A stretch of 64,000 nucleotides of DNA from Methylobacillus rhizosphaerae (GTDB lineage: Bacteria; Pseudomonadota; Gammaproteobacteria; Burkholderiales; Methylophilaceae): positions 65,805 to 129,804 of the forward strand of contig NZ_FZOA01000002.1 of the NCBI RefSeq assembly GCF_900187985.1, written 5' to 3'. This document shows positions 16,453 to 25,014 of the stretch, piece by piece. The translations under genes were made by a program, and so were the position numbers. A model generated the notes under the pieces. It saw only the letters and a list, made by a program, of their open reading frames with translations, was not told the DNA's origin and ran no database searches. The stretch's first letter is position 1. Each line of letters starts with the position of its first letter.

Positions 16453-17676
16453 ATGAAGACATTGATTAAGCTGGATTTTGACAAGCCAGCCTGGGAACAG
16501 GATGGACAGATCCATAACCGTTGGCACCCTGATTTGCCGATGGTGGCGATGGTCAAGCCTGGTGATGAATTCCGTGTCGAGTGCATGGATTGGACGGGCG
16601 GGCAGATTGGCAACAACGACAGCGCAAATGATATCCGCGATGTGGACTTGTTGCAGGTGCATTACCTGAGCGGCCCGATCGGTGTCGAAGGCGCTGAGCC
16701 GGGTGATCTCATGGTGGTGGAAATCCTGGAGATAGGCACACTGGCGGACCAGCAATGGGGTTTCAACGGATTGTTCGACAAGAACAATGGTGGCGGTTTC
16801 CTGACGGATCACTATCCAGATGCTTCCAAGAGTATCTGGGATTTCCACGGCATCTATACGACTTCCCGTCATGTGCCCAACGTCAAGTTTGCCGGCATCA
16901 TGCATCCCGGCCTGATTGGTTGCCTACCATCCCGCGAGTTGCTGGATACATGGAACAAGCGTGAGGCGGACCTGATTGCCACTGATCCAGATCGCGTGCC
17001 TGCACTGGCATTACCGCCGAATGAAACCGGTGCCGTCATGGGACGTTTGGCTGGTGAAGATGCCAAGGCAGCAGCGAAAGAGGGCGCGCGCACCGTGCCG
17101 CCACGTGACCACGGCGGCAATTGCGATATCAAGAACCTGACCAAGGGTTCAAAGATTTTCTTCCCAGTGTATGTGAAGGATGGCGGTCTCTCCATGGGTG
17201 ACCTGCACTTCTCCCAGGGCGATGGTGAGATTACGTTCTGTGGTGCGATTGAAATGGCTGGTTACCTGGATATCAAGGTGAGCCTGATCAAGGACGGGGT
17301 GAAGAAATATGGTGTGAAGAACCCATTGTTTCAGCCTAGTCCATTGACACCTAACTATCGTGACTACCTGATTTTTGAAGGTATCTCTGTCGATGAACAA
17401 GGTAAGCAGCATTACCTTGATGTACAGGTTGCATACCGCCAGGCTTGCTTGAATGCGATTGAGTACCTGAAGAAGTTTGGCTACAGCGGCGAACAGGCGG
17501 TGGCGATTCTCGGCACGGCACCGGTGGAAGGCCATATCAGTGGCGTGGTGGATATCCCGAATGCCTGCGCCACCCTGTGGCTGCCAACGGAGATATTTGA
17601 TTTCGACCTGAAGCCGAATGCTGACGGGCCAGTGAAGATCATCACCGGCAATGTGGATGTTGCCAAGACATCCTGA
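16453..17676 (+). CDS. fmdA: Formamidase
   Basis: 407 residues from ATG 16453 behind AAAGGAGACGTACAG, matching the ~405-residue formamidases of the acetamidase/formamidase (FmdA_AmdA) family. Typical blocks are H-N-R-W-H-P-D (21-27), the W-T-G-G-Q-I-G-N-N-D-S-A-N-D-I segment (47-61), H-P-G-L-I-G (about 152-157), R-D-H-G-G-N-C-D (about 217-224), and the F-C-G-A-I-E-M region. It hydrolyses formamide to formate and ammonia in the cytoplasm. In a methylotroph the formate can be oxidised for energy and the ammonia assimilated. The gene is 71 bases after fmdC and 46 before fmdB, so one transcript is expected. Confidence 0.95.
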   Translation: MKTLIKLDFDKPAWEQDGQIHNRWHPDLPMVAMVKPGDEFRVECMDWTGGQIGNNDSANDIRDVDLLQVHYLSGPIGVEGAEPGDLMVVEILEIGTLADQQWGFNGLFDKNNGGGFLTDHYPDASKSIWDFHGIYTTSRHVPNVKFAGIMHPGLIGCLPSRELLDTWNKREADLIATDPDRVPALALPPNETGAVMGRLAGEDAKAAAKEGARTVPPRDHGGNCDIKNLTKGSKIFFPVYVKDGGLSMGDLHFSQGDGEITFCGAIEMAGYLDIKVSLIKDGVKKYGVKNPLFQPSPLTPNYRDYLIFEGISVDEQGKQHYLDVQVAYRQACLNAIEYLKKFGYSGEQAVAILGTAPVEGHISGVVDIPNACATLWLPTEIFDFDLKPNADGPVKIITGNVDVAKTS

Positions 17677-17722
17677 TAGCAGATTTCTTGATTGACGATT
17701 TGAAAGCACAAGGGGAGCAGCC

Positions 17723-18073
17723 ATGCCTATGTATGAATATCGATGCGACGAGTGCGGCGTGTTTTCCGCACTGGGGAAGATGAGCACATCCAGTGATCCC
17801 GTGATCTGTCCGGATTGCGGCGAGTTGAGCGAGCGCATTCTTTCGGCACCGCGTCTGGCCATCATGGGCAAGGCTCAGCGAAGTGCGCATGAACGCAATG
17901 AAAAATCTGCCCATGAGCCCCGGTCCACGCGCCGCTCCAGCTGCGGATGTAGTGGGACTCACACTTGTAGTTCGTCATCCACTTCCAAGAAATCCGCTCA
18001 GGGAAAAGAGAAAGGAAGCTTATTGCAGATGCAGACGAAAAAGACGGCCCGCCCTTGGATGTTGGGGCATTAG
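17723..18073 (+). CDS. fmdB: FmdB-family zinc-ribbon protein
   Basis: 116 residues. The N-terminal ribbon has C-D-E-C (8-11) and C-P-D-C (about 33-36), as in FmdB (M-P-x-Y-E-Y-x-C start). The C-terminal half is serine/cysteine/lysine-rich and low-complexity, with a second C-G-C cluster. FmdB was proposed as a regulator of formamidase expression in M. methylotrophus, though its mechanism is not established. The ribosome site is AAGGGGAGCAGCC. Its stop codon touches the first copy of the palindromic element at 18073. Confidence 0.88.
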   Translation: MPMYEYRCDECGVFSALGKMSTSSDPVICPDCGELSERILSAPRLAIMGKAQRSAHERNEKSAHEPRSTRRSSCGCSGTHTCSSSSTSKKSAQGKEKGSLLQMQTKKTARPWMLGH

Positions 18074-18177
18074 GGATGTCCCAGCATTGCACGATAGCGG
18101 CGTTGCGCCTCCTTGCCGTACCTGGTTTGTACTGTCTGCGTCGGCGCGCCTTGCTCTCGCACAATGCTGAACATCCC
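18073..18177 (+). repeat. Palindromic element copy 1 (between fmdB and urtA)
   Basis: A ~105-base imperfect hairpin: outer arms GGGATGT...CAGCATTG pair with CAATGCTG...ACATCCC, and the inner arm GCGCC pairs with GGCGC. The apex is the conserved CTTGCCGTAC / GTACTGTCTGCG pair around a short loop. The same conserved apex occurs at 23168, 24551 and 26715 with different but complementary arms. It starts at the fmdB stop codon and ends 54 bases before the urtA ATG. It may stabilise the fmdCAB message or attenuate read-through. Confidence 0.75.
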
Positions 18178-18231
18178 AGATATTAAGTTAATTGATCACC
18201 CCACTTTTTTAGTTTTTTCAGGAGAAATCTG

Positions 18232-19476
18232 ATGAGTAAGACAAATCGACGCCAGTTCATCACCAAGGCAGGCGCCTTGATGGGAGCCATGCTTGCAGCA
18301 GGTATTGTTTCCGGCAGTGCTTATGCGGCAGACTTCGCGACTGCCAAGGTTAACACCACCAAGCTGGCAGTGACCGACACCACAGTCAAGGTCGGTATCC
18401 TGCATTCATCCACTGGCACCATGGCGATCAGCGAAACCGGTTCCATCCAGGCTGAGAAGCTGGCTATCGCCCAGATCAACGCCATGGGCGGCGTACTGGG
18501 TCGCAAGATCGAGGTTGTCCAGGAAGATGGTGCCAGCGATTGGCCGACATTCGCCGAAAAATCCAAGAAGCTGCTGGAAAAGGACAAGGTAGCCGCCGTG
18601 TTCGGTTGCTGGACTTCCGCTTCACGTAAGGCGGTACTGCCAGTGTTCGAGAAGGACAATGGCCTGTTGTTCTACCCGACTTTCTATGAAGGGCTGGAGC
18701 AATCCAAGAACGTGTTCTACACCGGACAGGAAGCCACACAGCAAATCCTGGCTGGCCTGGATTGGATCGCCAAGGAAAAGAAGGCAAAAACCTTCTACCT
18801 GATCGGTTCTGACTACATTTGGCCGCGTACTTCCATGAAGATAGCCCGCAAGCACATTGAGCAGCATCTTGGTGGCAAGGTCGTGGGTGAAGAATACATC
18901 GCCCTGGGCGATACCCAGTTCGGCTCAGTCATCAACAAGATCAAGCTGAAGAAGCCTGACGTGATCTACGCAGCAGTGGTGGGCGGCAGCAACGTGGCAT
19001 GGTTCAAGCAGTTGAACGCTGCGGGCCTCAATTCCAAGAAGCAGAACATGCTGACCATTTCCGTGACTGAGGACGAAGTCCTGGGCATCGGTGGCGAGAA
19101 CCTCGAAGGCTTCTACTCTGCGATGAAGTACTTCCAGTCGCTGAAGAACGCTAACAACGAGAAGTTCGTTGCCGAGTTCAAGAAGATGTGGGGTCCCAAG
19201 GCTGTGATCGGCGACGTGACGCAGGCTGCTTACCTTGGCCCATGGCTGTGGAAGGCTGCAGTGGAGCGTGCCGGTAGCTTCGACGTGGACAAGGCAGTTG
19301 CCGCCTTGCCTGGCTATGAGTTCAAGGAAGCGCCTGAAGGCTATGTCAAGGTTGATTCCAACCATCACCTGGAAAGCAAGCTGCGCGTGGGTAAATGGCT
19401 GGCTAATGGCCAGGCTGAAGTGGTCTACGAATCTGACCTGATCAAGCCTGATCCATTCCCCAAGGGCTACCAGTAA
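18232..19476 (+). CDS. urtA: Urea ABC transporter, periplasmic substrate-binding protein (FmdD)
   Basis: 414 residues of the Leu/Ile/Val-binding-protein-like urea receptor family (UrtA; called FmdD in Methylophilus). It has a twin-arginine signal N-R-R-Q-F-I-T-K (5-12) and A-Y-A cleavage near residue 32, so export should be by the Tat pathway. Mature features are V-K-V-G-I-L-H-S-S-T-G-T-M-A, V-Q-E-D-G-A-S-D-W-P-T-F, F-G-C-W-T-S-A-S-R-K, L-F-Y-P-T-F-Y-E-G and the W-P-R-T loop, all typical of UrtA. It binds urea (and probably short amides) and delivers it to UrtBC. The ribosome site is AGGAGAAATCTG. It is the first gene of the importer and usually the most strongly expressed. Confidence 0.96.
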   Translation: MSKTNRRQFITKAGALMGAMLAAGIVSGSAYAADFATAKVNTTKLAVTDTTVKVGILHSSTGTMAISETGSIQAEKLAIAQINAMGGVLGRKIEVVQEDGASDWPTFAEKSKKLLEKDKVAAVFGCWTSASRKAVLPVFEKDNGLLFYPTFYEGLEQSKNVFYTGQEATQQILAGLDWIAKEKKAKTFYLIGSDYIWPRTSMKIARKHIEQHLGGKVVGEEYIALGDTQFGSVINKIKLKKPDVIYAAVVGGSNVAWFKQLNAAGLNSKKQNMLTISVTEDEVLGIGGENLEGFYSAMKYFQSLKNANNEKFVAEFKKMWGPKAVIGDVTQAAYLGPWLWKAAVERAGSFDVDKAVAALPGYEFKEAPEGYVKVDSNHHLESKLRVGKWLANGQAEVVYESDLIKPDPFPKGYQ

Positions 19477-19504
19477 GCGTTCAGTGTTTCATTAAGTGCA
19501 ATAC

Positions 19505-19532
19505 CGCAACAACTCTGCAAGGGGTTGTTGCG
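19505..19532 (+). other. Intra-operon stem-loop between urtA and urtB
   Basis: CGCAACAAC (19505-19513) and GTTGTTGCG (19524-19532) form a perfect 9-bp stem with a 10-base loop. No T-run follows, so it is not a classical terminator. Such a stem after the binding-protein gene commonly protects the upstream message and lowers expression of the membrane components; that role is an inference here. Confidence 0.65.
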
Positions 19533-19581
19533 ATGTGTAAGTGCAATAAATCTTCTGTAAGTAAAAGGCTGGAGGCCGATT

Positions 19582-20499
19582 ATGTTTGATTATTCAATGG
19601 CAGAGATAGGCAATATCGTTGTCATGCAGGCTTTCTCAGGGCTGAGCCTGTTCAGCGTGCTTCTCCTGATGGCACTTGGCCTGGCGATCATCTTCGGGCA
19701 AATGGGCGTGATTAACATGGCCCATGGCGAATTCATGGCGATAGGCGCCTATACCACCGTGTTTCTTTCCCGAGTGGCCGAGACTTACGGAATCGTCAAT
19801 TACTACTTCCTGTTTGCGATTGTTGCCGCGTTCATTGTGGCGTTCATTATTGGCTATATCGTCGAGTTTGCCCTGATACGGCACTTGTACAAGCGGCCGC
19901 TCGATACTTTGCTTGCCACCTGGGGGTTGAGTTTGGTGATGCAGCAGATTTTTCGTTCCACTTTTGGTGCCAAGGAGGTTAGCGCCGTGTTGCCAGAATG
20001 GCTCATGGGTTCCTTCCAGCCGACGCCTGATATTGATATTCCGATCAATGGAGTGTTTGTACTGGTGCTGGCCGCGGTGGTCACATTGGGTGTTTTTCTC
20101 TTCATGTTCCGTTCCCGCTGGGGCCTGCGTGTGCGCGCCACGGTGCAGAACCGAGTGATGGCTGGCGCGGTTGGTATCAATACCAAGAAGGTTGACCGTG
20201 TGACCTTTGCGCTTGGCTGCGGTATCGCTGGTGTGGCGGGTGCAGCATTCACCACGATTGCTTCCACCGGCCCTACCACAGGCTCGCTCTACATCGTCGA
20301 CAGCTTCATGGTCGTCGTGTTCGGCGGCGCAGCCAGCGTATTAGGCACGATAGCTTCCGCCTTCGGCATCGCTCAGGCGCAATCCATCCTGCAGTTCTTC
20401 ATGACCAGCTCCATGGGCAAGGTCGCGACTCTGATGGTGATCGTCGGCATCCTCATGATGCGTCCGGAAGGTCTGTTTGCATCCAAAGTACGTAAGTAA
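19582..20499 (+). CDS. urtB: Urea ABC transporter permease UrtB (FmdE)
   Basis: 305 residues with about eight transmembrane helices, of the LivH-like permease branch. Characteristic segments are L-A-I-I-F-G-Q-M-G-V-I-N-M-A-H-G-E-F-M-A-I-G (~32-53) and the cytoplasmic coupling region R-A-T-V-Q-N-R-x-M-A-G-A-V-G-I (~185-200). UrtB lacks the long N-terminal extension found in some homologues. The ribosome site GGAGGCCGATT precedes ATG. It forms the membrane channel with UrtC. Confidence 0.95.
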   Translation: MFDYSMAEIGNIVVMQAFSGLSLFSVLLLMALGLAIIFGQMGVINMAHGEFMAIGAYTTVFLSRVAETYGIVNYYFLFAIVAAFIVAFIIGYIVEFALIRHLYKRPLDTLLATWGLSLVMQQIFRSTFGAKEVSAVLPEWLMGSFQPTPDIDIPINGVFVLVLAAVVTLGVFLFMFRSRWGLRVRATVQNRVMAGAVGINTKKVDRVTFALGCGIAGVAGAAFTTIASTGPTTGSLYIVDSFMVVVFGGAASVLGTIASAFGIAQAQSILQFFMTSSMGKVATLMVIVGILMMRPEGLFASKVRK

Positions 20500-20509
20500 G
20501 GGGAATAAT

Positions 20510-21670
20510 ATGAATGAAACATTAAGCAAAATACTAGGCGGAAAGCAGGGAGCTATCGGCCTTGGTATTCTCGCCGCCCTCATCCTGGTGCTGTTGCCGC
20601 TGGGCTTGGATCCCTTCCGTCTTGGATTGGTCGGTAAGTACCTCACTTATGCCTTCGTCGCGGTCAGCCTGGTGCTGCTGTGGGGTAACGGCGGTATCCT
20701 GAGCCTGGGGCAGGGCATCTTCTTCGGCCTCGGTGGCTATGCGATGGCGATGTTCCTCAAACTGGAGGCCTCCGACCCGGTAAGCACTGCGATCCAGTCC
20801 ACCCCTGGTATTCCTGACTTCATGGACTGGAACCAGCTCACGGCCCTGCCATGGTTCTGGGAGCCGTTCAAGAGCTTGCCGCTCACCATTCTGGCAATCC
20901 TGATTGTGCCAACATTGTTTGCCTTCCTGATTGGTTACGCCATGTTCAAGCGTCGTGTTGGTGGAGTGTATTTCGCCATCATTACTCAGGCGATTGCGCT
21001 GATTCTGAGCATCCTCATCATCGGTCAGCAAGGCTATACCGGCGGCGTGAATGGTATTACCGATCTCAAGACCTTGTTGGGCTGGGATATTCGCACTGAT
21101 AGTGCCAAGTATGTGTTGTATTACGTGAACGCAGCATTGCTGATCGGCTGCATCCTGCTTTCGCGCTATGTCCTCAGCAGCAAGTTCGGCATGCTGCTGT
21201 TGGCGATGCGCGATAAGGAGGAGCGCGTACGCTTCTCTGGTTACGATGTGTCCAACTTCAAGATATTCATCTTCTGCCTGTCCGCCATGATCTCGGCAAT
21301 TGGCGGTGCGATGTTTACTTTACAGGTTGGTTTCATGTCACCCACTTTCATCGGTATTGTGCCTTCGATTGAAATGGTGATCTTCGCAGCCGTGGGTGGT
21401 CGCATGTCCCTGATTGGAGCGGTATATGGCACCTTGCTGGTGAATGCGGGCAAGACCATGTTCTCCGAAACCTATCCAGAGCTGTGGTTGTTCCTCATGG
21501 GTGGCTTGTTCATCGCTGTGGTGATGTTCTTCCCGAATGGTCTGGCAGGTATCTACGACAAGTATGCGAAGAAAGTACCTTTCCTGCGCAAATTGTCTGA
21601 AGAATCACCGAAGGCCAGAAAGGCTGAAACAGTGCTGGTTGAAACCAAGGAAGCGGGGGTAAAAGCATGA
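20510..21670 (+). CDS. urtC: Urea ABC transporter permease UrtC (FmdF)
   Basis: 386 residues, LivM-like permease with about ten transmembrane helices. ATG 20510 follows AAGGGGAATAAT and starts M-N-E-T-L-S-K; longer upstream frames overlap urtB and have no signal. Typical blocks are N-G-G-I-L-S-L-G-Q-G-I-F-F-G-L-G-G-Y-A-M (~63-82), R-V-G-G-V-Y-F-A-I-I-T-Q-A (~148-160), G-G-V-N-G-I-T and A-M-R-D-K-E-E-R-V-R-F-S-G-Y. The stop overlaps the urtD start by 4 bases (ATGA, 21667-21670), giving translational coupling. Confidence 0.95.
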   Translation: MNETLSKILGGKQGAIGLGILAALILVLLPLGLDPFRLGLVGKYLTYAFVAVSLVLLWGNGGILSLGQGIFFGLGGYAMAMFLKLEASDPVSTAIQSTPGIPDFMDWNQLTALPWFWEPFKSLPLTILAILIVPTLFAFLIGYAMFKRRVGGVYFAIITQAIALILSILIIGQQGYTGGVNGITDLKTLLGWDIRTDSAKYVLYYVNAALLIGCILLSRYVLSSKFGMLLLAMRDKEERVRFSGYDVSNFKIFIFCLSAMISAIGGAMFTLQVGFMSPTFIGIVPSIEMVIFAAVGGRMSLIGAVYGTLLVNAGKTMFSETYPELWLFLMGGLFIAVVMFFPNGLAGIYDKYAKKVPFLRKLSEESPKARKAETVLVETKEAGVKA

Positions 21671-22410
21671 GTAACACCGATTTTGTACTGGCAGTCGAAG
21701 ATCTGACCGTATCGTTCGACGGTTTCAAGGCGGTCGACAAGCTCAATATGTACATCGACAAGAACGAACTGCGTGTGGTGATCGGACCTAACGGCGCGGG
21801 AAAGACCACGGTACTGGACCTGATCTGCGGCAAGACCAAGTCCACCGCTGGTTCGATCAAGTTCAAGAACCGCGAGCTGACCAGGCTTTCCGAGCACGAG
21901 ATCGTACGGGCCGGGGTAGGACGCAAGTTCCAGACGCCGTCGATCTACGAAAACCTCACGGTGTACCAGAACCTGGAAGTTTCATACCCCAAGGGCCGTG
22001 GGGTGTTCGGCAGTCTGTTCTTCAAGCGCAGCGATGAAGTGGTGGCACAGGTGCGCAAGATTGCCAGGGAAATCATGATGGAAGACATCCTGGGCATGGA
22101 GGCTGCACTGCTGAGCCACGGTCAGAAGCAATGGTTGGAGATCGGCATGCTGCTGATGCAGGAACCGGAACTGCTGATGCTGGACGAGCCGGTGGCAGGC
22201 ATGAGTGCCAAAGAGCGCGACCAGACGGCGGAGCTTTTGAACCGCATCTGCCAGAATCGCTCCGTGATCGTGATCGAGCACGACATGGAGTTCGTCAAGA
22301 AGATCGCGCACAAGGTCACAGTGCTGCACCAGGGCAAGATTCTTGCCGAGGGAGCCATGGACAAGGTGCAGGCCAACGAAAAAGTGATTGAGGTCTATCT
22401 GGGACACTAA
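21667..22410 (+). CDS. urtD: Urea ABC transporter ATPase UrtD
   Basis: 247 residues, LivG-like. Walker A G-P-N-G-A-G-K-T-T (~39-47), Q-loop in G-R-K-F-Q-T-P-S-I-Y, signature L-S-H-G-Q-K-Q-W-L-E-I-G (replacing LSGGQ, as usual in UrtD), Walker B L-L-M-L-D-E-P, H-loop V-I-E-H-D-M-E-F-V. It pairs with UrtE to power urea import. It is coupled to urtC by a 4-base overlap. Confidence 0.96.
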   Translation: MSNTDFVLAVEDLTVSFDGFKAVDKLNMYIDKNELRVVIGPNGAGKTTVLDLICGKTKSTAGSIKFKNRELTRLSEHEIVRAGVGRKFQTPSIYENLTVYQNLEVSYPKGRGVFGSLFFKRSDEVVAQVRKIAREIMMEDILGMEAALLSHGQKQWLEIGMLLMQEPELLMLDEPVAGMSAKERDQTAELLNRICQNRSVIVIEHDMEFVKKIAHKVTVLHQGKILAEGAMDKVQANEKVIEVYLGH

Positions 22411-22423
22411 TGCATGCAAGATT

Positions 22424-22449
22424 CGGCGCGATGTATTCAAATCGCGCCG
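22424..22449 (+). other. Intra-operon stem-loop between urtD and urtE
   Basis: CGGCGCGAT (22424-22432) pairs perfectly with ATCGCGCCG (22441-22449) around an 8-base loop. It sits in the 66-base urtD-urtE gap, has no T-run, and ends about 28 bases before the urtE start. A processing or stability role is possible. Confidence 0.6.
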
Positions 22450-22476
22450 CTAGCCCGGACAACGAAAGGATAGGAA

Positions 22477-23166
22477 ATGATTGAGATTGAAGACCTGACA
22501 GTCAGCTATGGACAAAGCGAAGTTATTCACGGCATCAGCTTTACTGCTGCCAAGAATGAAACCTTGGCGATCATGGGCCGCAACGGTATGGGCAAGACGA
22601 CTTTGTTCAAATCGCTCATGGGCATCCTGCCAAGCAAGAGCAAGAAAGCCAGCGTGGACGGCGTGGATATCGGCGGCAGCGAAACCTTTCAGCGCGTGCA
22701 GAAAGGTCTGGCCTATGTGCCGCAGGGCCGTATGATCTTCCCGACCATGACTGTGCAGGAAAATATTGAGACCGGCCTGGAAAAATCCAAAAACCGTGAA
22801 ATTCCTGAAGATATATTTGCTCTGTTTCCTGTACTTTATGACATGAGAAACCGCAAAGGTGGCAACCTTTCCGGCGGCCAGCAACAGCAGTTGGCAATCG
22901 CCCGGGCATTGGTAACCAACCCCAAGGTCTTGTTACTGGATGAGCCTACTGAGGGTATCCAGCCCTCCATCATCAAGGACATTGCCAAGGTGCTGAATGA
23001 AATCCGTAAGATGCGCGAGATCACGATCATTGTTTCGGAGCAGGTGCTGAGCTTCACCATGGAGATCGCGGACCGTATCATCGTCATTGACAAGGGCAAC
23101 TTCATTCATGAAAACAAGCGCAGCGAGGTGGATGCGGCCAAGATCAAAGGCTACCTCTCCGTATAG
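22477..23166 (+). CDS. urtE: Urea ABC transporter ATPase UrtE
   Basis: 229 residues, LivF-like. Walker A G-R-N-G-M-G-K-T-T (~35-43), Q-loop Y-V-P-Q-G-R, signature L-S-G-G-Q-Q-Q-Q-L-A-I-A-R, Walker B V-L-L-L-D-E-P-T-E-G-I-Q-P. It completes the five-gene importer urtABCDE. The start has AAAGGATAGGAA upstream. Confidence 0.96.
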   Translation: MIEIEDLTVSYGQSEVIHGISFTAAKNETLAIMGRNGMGKTTLFKSLMGILPSKSKKASVDGVDIGGSETFQRVQKGLAYVPQGRMIFPTMTVQENIETGLEKSKNREIPEDIFALFPVLYDMRNRKGGNLSGGQQQQLAIARALVTNPKVLLLDEPTEGIQPSIIKDIAKVLNEIRKMREITIIVSEQVLSFTMEIADRIIVIDKGNFIHENKRSEVDAAKIKGYLSV

Positions 23167-23167
23167 G

Positions 23168-23281
23168 AAAACAAACAAAACAGCCTGCTGGCGGCGTTGC
23201 GCTCACTTGCCGTACTTATCGTACTGTTTGCGTTCGCGCGCCTTGTCAGCACCGCTGCGCTGGCTTTTTTGATTGTTTTGA
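23168..23281 (+). repeat. Palindromic element copy 2 (between urtE and ureD)
   Basis: Second copy of the element with the conserved apex CTTGCCGTAC / GTACTGTTTGCG. Inner arms GCGCTCA/TTCGCGC and outer arms AAAACAGCC...GGCTTTTTT pair, and the outer 3' arm is T-rich, so this copy could also act as a terminator between the importer and urease genes. It begins 2 bases after the urtE stop codon. Confidence 0.75.
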
Positions 23282-23351
23282 ACGTGAGAGAAGGTTCAAT
23301 AATGAGTGATTGATTTCGAGATGCTGGCGTTTTTATGGCAGGATGCTGCCG

Positions 23352-24209
23352 ATGGATGACTCACAAACAACAAGGATGGCATGGATGAACAAGCGCTGGC
23401 AGGCCATGCTGGCGCTCGATTTTGCAGCCAAGGCCGGGCGGACGACGCTGGTAGGAAAACGCCACCAAGGGCCGCTGGTGGTACAGAAAATGCTTTACCC
23501 GGAAGGAGGCGAGGTCTGCCACGGCATCATCATCCATCCGCCGGGCGGGGCGGCGGGCGGCGACCAGTTGCAATTGCAGGCAACCCTGGGAGCATCAGCT
23601 AAAGCCTTGTTGACTACGCCGGGCGCTGGCAAATGGTACAAGGCTAACCAGTTGAGCGCGAGTCAGAATATATGTTTCCGACTGGCTGCCAATAGCTGCC
23701 TGGAATGGCTGCCGCAGGAGAATATCCTGTTCGACGGCAGCGATGTGCGCTTCAGCAGTGAAATCGACCTGGCTGAGGGGGCCGTGTTCTGTGGCTGGGA
23801 CATTGTTTGTTTTGGTCGCCAGGCACGGGGGGAACAGTGGCGTGAGGGGGAGTTGCGTCAGGTGATGCAAGTGCGGCGTGAAGGGTGCTTGATCTGGAAC
23901 GAGCGCCTGTTTATCCAGCCGCAAAGTCTGCTAATGCGTTCTGGTATTGGTTTGAGGGGTATGCCGGTCAATGGCAGTCTGGTGGTTGCCGCAGGAGCGG
24001 TACCTGCGGAGATTGTCGCAAACTGTCGGGCAATCGAGCCGCGCGGCGATGCGCATTATGGTGTGACTGCCTTGCCGGAGATATTTTCGGCACGTTATGT
24101 TGGTCGTTCCTCGGAGGCGGCAAGGGAGTATTTTGAACAGCTCTGGCAAGTGCTCCGGCCGTGGTATGCGGCACGCCTTGCCATCAGGCCACGGATATGG
24201 AATACCTGA
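23352..24209 (+). CDS. ureD: Urease accessory protein UreD
   Basis: 285 residues from ATG 23352 (AGGA 9 bases upstream); an earlier in-frame start is possible but UreD proteins usually begin close to the W-x-A-x-L-x-L-x-F segment, here W-Q-A-M-L-A-L-D-F. Conserved blocks are Q-G-P-L-V-V-Q-K-x-L-Y-P-E-G (~53-66), H-P-P-G-G (~76-80), G-D-x-L, T-T-P-G-A-x-K-x-Y and L-E-W-L-P-Q-E-x-I. UreD binds apo-urease and forms the nickel delivery complex with UreF and UreG. It heads the urease gene set ureDABC. Confidence 0.93.
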   Translation: MDDSQTTRMAWMNKRWQAMLALDFAAKAGRTTLVGKRHQGPLVVQKMLYPEGGEVCHGIIIHPPGGAAGGDQLQLQATLGASAKALLTTPGAGKWYKANQLSASQNICFRLAANSCLEWLPQENILFDGSDVRFSSEIDLAEGAVFCGWDIVCFGRQARGEQWREGELRQVMQVRREGCLIWNERLFIQPQSLLMRSGIGLRGMPVNGSLVVAAGAVPAEIVANCRAIEPRGDAHYGVTALPEIFSARYVGRSSEAAREYFEQLWQVLRPWYAARLAIRPRIWNT

Positions 24210-24247
24210 GCCTGGCGTTAAATTGAATTGATAAAGAAGAAAGATTG

Positions 24248-24550
24248 ATGGAACTGAGCCCAAGAGAAAAAGACAAGCTGCTGATCTTTACCGCAGCATT
24301 GGTTGCAGAGCGCCGCAAGGAGCGTGGCCTCAAGCTGAATTACCCGGAGTCGATTGCATTCATTAGCGCCGCGATCATGGAGGGCGCGCGTGACGGCAAG
24401 ACGGTGGCGGAATTGATGGGGTATGGCGCGACCTTGCTGAGCCGTGACGATGTGATGGAAGGCGTGCCGGAGATGATTCCAGAGATACAGGTGGAGGCGA
24501 CTTTTCCGGATGGGACGAAATTAGTCACCGTCCACCAACCGATTCCCTAA
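24248..24550 (+). CDS. ureA: Urease gamma subunit
   Basis: 100 residues, the standard size. It starts at ATG 24248 ([11 protein letters not shown]), with a weak AAGAAG ribosome site; an adjacent TTG would add one residue. Conserved [22 protein letters not shown] and T-V-H-x-P-I are present. It assembles with UreB and UreC into the (UreABC)3 enzyme. Confidence 0.97.
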   Translation: MELSPREKDKLLIFTAALVAERRKERGLKLNYPESIAFISAAIMEGARDGKTVAELMGYGATLLSRDDVMEGVPEMIPEIQVEATFPDGTKLVTVHQPIP

Positions 24551-24654
24551 GCATGGCGCTGCAAGCGCGGATGGCGGCGTTACAAATTCTTGCCGTACTC
24601 AATATGTACTGTCTGCGAATTTGTGTCTTGCCCTCCACGTTTGCAGCACCATGC
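24551..24654 (+). repeat. Palindromic element copy 3 (between ureA and ureB)
   Basis: Third copy. The apex CTTGCCGTAC / GTACTGTCTGCG is conserved; the inner arm is ACAAATTC pairing with GAATTTGT, and the outer arms GCATGGCGCTGCAA and TTGCAGCACCATGC pair. It starts directly at the ureA stop codon and ends about 50 bases before ureB. It separates two genes whose products are needed in equal amounts, so full termination here would be counterproductive. Confidence 0.8.
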
Positions 24655-24705
24655 TGAGATTGGCGTAAAACGAAAAACAAAACATTGATCATTGGAGTAT
24701 CCAGC

Positions 24706-25014
24706 ATGATCCCAGGTGAAATGAAAATAGACGCAGGCGAAATCCTGCTCAACGACGGGCGCGAGACAGTGACGCTGGAGGTGGCGAATACGGGCGACCG
24801 ACCGATCCAGGTAGGTTCGCATTACCATTTTTACGAGGCCAATGAAGCTTTGTCGTTCGAGCGGCAACAGGCTTATGGCTTCCGCCTCGACATTGCGGCA
24901 GGTACGGCGGTGCGTTTCGAGCCGGGACAGAGCCGTACGGTGCAATTGGTGGCCTTGAGCGGTAAGCGCGAAGTGTATGGCTTTGCTGGCAAGGTGATGG
25001 GAGTGCTGAAATGA
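24706..25014 (+). CDS. ureB: Urease beta subunit
   Basis: 102 residues from ATG 24706 (TTGGAG upstream), beginning with the standard M-I-P-G-E-M; longer upstream frames lack this. Conserved [21 protein letters not shown] and the C-terminal G-F-x-G-K-V-M-G are present. Its stop overlaps the ureC start (ATGA, 25011-25014), coupling the two large subunits. Confidence 0.97.
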   Translation: MIPGEMKIDAGEILLNDGRETVTLEVANTGDRPIQVGSHYHFYEANEALSFERQQAYGFRLDIAAGTAVRFEPGQSRTVQLVALSGKREVYGFAGKVMGVLK

